DNA from: Fontibacterium sp040404065 | Lineage (GTDB): Bacteria > Pseudomonadota > Alphaproteobacteria > Pelagibacterales > Pelagibacteraceae | Assembly: GCA_040404065.1 (NCBI GenBank) | Contig: JBBAJM010000001.1 | Length of the DNA: 64,000 bases | Direction: 5' to 3' (one strand) | The notes under the pieces: generated by a model | The model's database searches: none | The model's input: only the letters and a program-made list of their open reading frames with translations | Told to the model about the DNA's origin: nothing | Shown here: in pieces, positions 62,313 to 64,000 of the stretch | Position numbering within the stretch: position 1 is the stretch's first letter | Layout of the letters: each line of letters starts with the position of its first letter | Program-made: the position numbers and the translations under genes

Positions 62313-63233
62313 TCAAGATGAAGAAGTTAAATTTATAATTTTTTTAGTTAAAATATCAAAATTGGAGTTATAAATCCTTTTCCAATCCTTCATATGTCCG
62401 CGTGACCATGTTTTCTGTCTCTTTATATACCTTCTAGTTCTTATAAATGTCCCTTCAAAGGCTTCTTCTAATGAAATCTTTTTACTTAAATACTGTTTAA
62501 TTTCCTCAATGCCTAAAATTTTATTTGCTGGCAAACTTGGATTGATTTTTAATCTTAAAAATTTTGCAACTTCATCAATTGCTTTATTCTCAAACATTTT
62601 TTTTAAACGAAGACGTATTATTTTTTCTAAATAACTCTTTTCGGGACTTATATAAATCTTAACAAATTCAAAATTTGCAAAAGAACTTTTATTTTTTTTT
62701 TGCCAAATAATTAAAGATTTTTTGGTAGATAAAAAAACTTCATAAGCTCTAATAAGTCTATGAGTGTCATTTTTTTTAATTTTATTCTTAATTAAAGGGT
62801 CTATTCTAACAAGTAGTTTATAAAATTCTTCATTACCCAAATTCTTATTTAAATTTCTTGATTGTGTCCTAATTTTATCTGGTATTTTCGGAATATTAGA
62901 AATACCTTCTGTTAATAATTTAAAATACAAACCCGTTCCGCCCACAATAATAGGCTGTTTATTCTTTTTTAAAATCTTTTTTAATATTAATTCTGATTTT
63001 TTAATCCACTCACCTACTGAAAAATTATTTTTTACAGAAATACTTCCGTATAAATGATGCGGTATATTAAAATAATTATCTGGTCTTGCTGATAAAATTC
63101 TAATTTCCTTATAAACTTGCATGCTGTCTGCATTAACTATTTCTCCATTAAGTTTTTTTGCAAGCTTAAGAGCTATTTCTGATTTTCCAGAACCTGTTGG
63201 TCCTGAAATGAGAATAATTTTTTTCATGGGCAA
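62313..63233 (-). CDS. miaA: tRNA dimethylallyltransferase
   Basis: MiaA puts the dimethylallyl group on A37 of UNN-decoding tRNAs, using DMAPP from the isoprenoid pathway. The P-loop ISGPTGSGKSEIALKLAKKL (residues 9-28), NADSMQVYKEIRI, VGGTGLYFKLL and the C-terminal RRYIKRQKTWSRG are diagnostic. Length 306. It begins 5 bases after the stop of the Deg-type protease gene, so the two are probably co-transcribed. Confidence 0.95.
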   Translation of the reverse strand: MPMKKIILISGPTGSGKSEIALKLAKKLNGEIVNADSMQVYKEIRILSARPDNYFNIPHHLYGSISVKNNFSVGEWIKKSELILKKILKKNKQPIIVGGTGLYFKLLTEGISNIPKIPDKIRTQSRNLNKNLGNEEFYKLLVRIDPLIKNKIKKNDTHRLIRAYEVFLSTKKSLIIWQKKNKSSFANFEFVKIYISPEKSYLEKIIRLRLKKMFENKAIDEVAKFLRLKINPSLPANKILGIEEIKQYLSKKISLEEAFEGTFIRTRRYIKRQKTWSRGHMKDWKRIYNSNFDILTKKIINLTSSS

Positions 63234-63238
63234 AAATT

Positions 63239-64000
63239 TTATTTAATTTTTACACCAATAAATTTATTTTGATTGTTAATATCAACTAAGGTTAATAAGA
63301 TTGAATTTAAATTTCTTTTAATTTCTCTTTTAAAAATCTCTTCAAAATTCTTTACATCGCTAACTTGAATATTAGAAACACCAATTATGATATCACCTTG
63401 CTGAACAGGAAGTAGTGACAGCGGACTATTACTTTCAATTTCTACAATATAAACTCCTTTTTTGTTTTTCAAATTAGGTCTTTTTTCCACATCTTGACTA
63501 TTAATATTTCTAATTTTTATTCCGAGTTCTTTGATAGTTGCAAATGAACTAGGAGAAGGTTTGCTATTCTCACTTTTATATTCACTAGTATCTTCAAGTC
63601 TTGTAACTGAAATTTGCTTAGTTAATATTTTATTATTTCTCCAAATTTTAACTTCAACATTCTCTCCTATTGGAGTTTGTGCGACAATCTTTGGAAGCTT
63701 TCTCATATTATCAACTTTTTTATTGTTAAATTCTAATATGATGTCACCAGCTTCAATGCCTGCCTTATCCGCAGGACCTCCTGTGGTAGCGCTGGACACC
63801 AAAGCTCCTTCTTGACTTTTTAAACCTAAGCTATCTGCAATTTCCTTTGTAACTTCTTGAATTCTAACACCTATATATCCTCTTTTTGTTTCTCCAAATT
63901 TTGTAATTTGATCAATAACATTTTTTGCAAAATTAGCTGGAATTGAAAAACCAATTCCAACTGATCCACCTGTATTAGAAAGTATCGCGCTGTTAATTCC
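63239..64000 (-). CDS. Deg/HtrA-family periplasmic serine protease, C-terminal part (cut by window edge)
   Basis: The frame is open to the right edge and gives the last 253 residues. It begins GINSAILSNTGGSVGIGFSI, the stretch that directly follows the catalytic Ser loop (GNSGG) in DegP/DegQ, so the catalytic triad is outside the window. Two PDZ domains follow: the first around GYIGVRIQEV to AGIEAGDIILEFNNKKV, and the second around SPLSLLPVQQGDIIIGVSNIQV. A shorter start at an internal TTG (63802) is not credible because homology continues through it. These proteases degrade misfolded envelope proteins. Confidence 0.92.
   Translation of the reverse strand, partial: GINSAILSNTGGSVGIGFSIPANFAKNVIDQITKFGETKRGYIGVRIQEVTKEIADSLGLKSQEGALVSSATTGGPADKAGIEAGDIILEFNNKKVDNMRKLPKIVAQTPIGENVEVKIWRNNKILTKQISVTRLEDTSEYKSENSKPSPSSFATIKELGIKIRNINSQDVEKRPNLKNKKGVYIVEIESNSPLSLLPVQQGDIIIGVSNIQVSDVKNFEEIFKREIKRNLNSILLTLVDINNQNKFIGVKIK

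Noticed and set aside
63239..63802. Short Deg protease with a TTG start at 63802
   Set aside because: Deg-family homology continues without a break to the window edge, so 63802 is internal.
1..64000. CRISPR arrays, insertion sequences, prophage or integrative elements
   Set aside because: No spaced repeats, transposase or integrase genes, or terminal inverted repeats were seen. The only phage-like signal is the RuvC-like gene, which stands alone.

Overview
This window looks like a stretch of core chromosome from a streamlined marine alphaproteobacterium of the SAR11 clade (Pelagibacterales). The grounds are very AT-rich DNA, Lys/Ile/Asn-rich proteins, gaps of a few bases or overlapping genes nearly everywhere, and alphaproteobacterial gene neighbourhoods (mre, tol-pal, yebC, zapA, transketolase, TrcR/DUF1013, COQ9). 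Strain and subclade cannot be assigned from the sequence alone. I see no phage, transposon, CRISPR array or genomic island, and no gene-free stretch longer than about 165 bases.

Layout. 1-3281 (minus): an isoprenoid operon xseB-ispA-dxs that runs into the start of a GMC oxidoreductase cut by the window edge. 3326-5803 (plus): a Sua5/TsaC-type tRNA modification gene and an ABC-2 exporter pair. 5810-8612 (minus): the three-gene proton-translocating transhydrogenase. 8653-13725 (minus): a complete branched-chain-amino-acid/amide-type ABC importer with its binding protein first, followed by a strong hairpin. 13887-25600: an HPP membrane protein, then an NAD-linked molybdenum formate dehydrogenase with FdhD and an IscU/NifU-like protein, then nearly the whole molybdenum cofactor pathway (mobA, moeA, moaB, moaA, moaC, moaD, moaE) with a TauE/SafE permease among them. 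25662-25736: tRNA-Arg(UCG). 25749-28949: rluD, rpoH and convergent purA.

28991-44304 (minus): thiD, glmM, folP, ftsH, tilS, cpoB, pal, tolB, tolA, tolR, tolQ, ybgC, a RuvC-like nuclease, yebC, a YmdB-type phosphoesterase, 5-formyl-THF cyclo-ligase, zapA and a coiled-coil protein. 44379-54206 (plus): tktA, pgk, class I aldolase, thiE, efp, suhB-like, MFS, rpmE, trcR, purE, purK. 54203-57243 (minus): a COQ9-family gene and mreD, mreC, mreB. 57267-64000 (minus): leuA, ilvC, ilvH, ilvI, miaA and the C-terminal part of a Deg-type protease.

The genes support C1 oxidation (formate to CO2 plus NADH), NADH-to-NADPH conversion, amino-acid or amide uptake, branched-chain amino acid and purine synthesis, envelope integrity and cell shape. 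I did not find a clearly new multi-gene system. The observations most worth following are: a phage-type RuvC-like gene where ruvC-ruvA-ruvB normally sit, with ruvA and ruvB absent from that junction; a strand-specific 19-bp hairpin between the binding-protein gene and the rest of its transporter operon; an IscU/NifU-like protein and a TauE permease inside the formate dehydrogenase/molybdopterin region; and the absence of gap between tktA and pgk.
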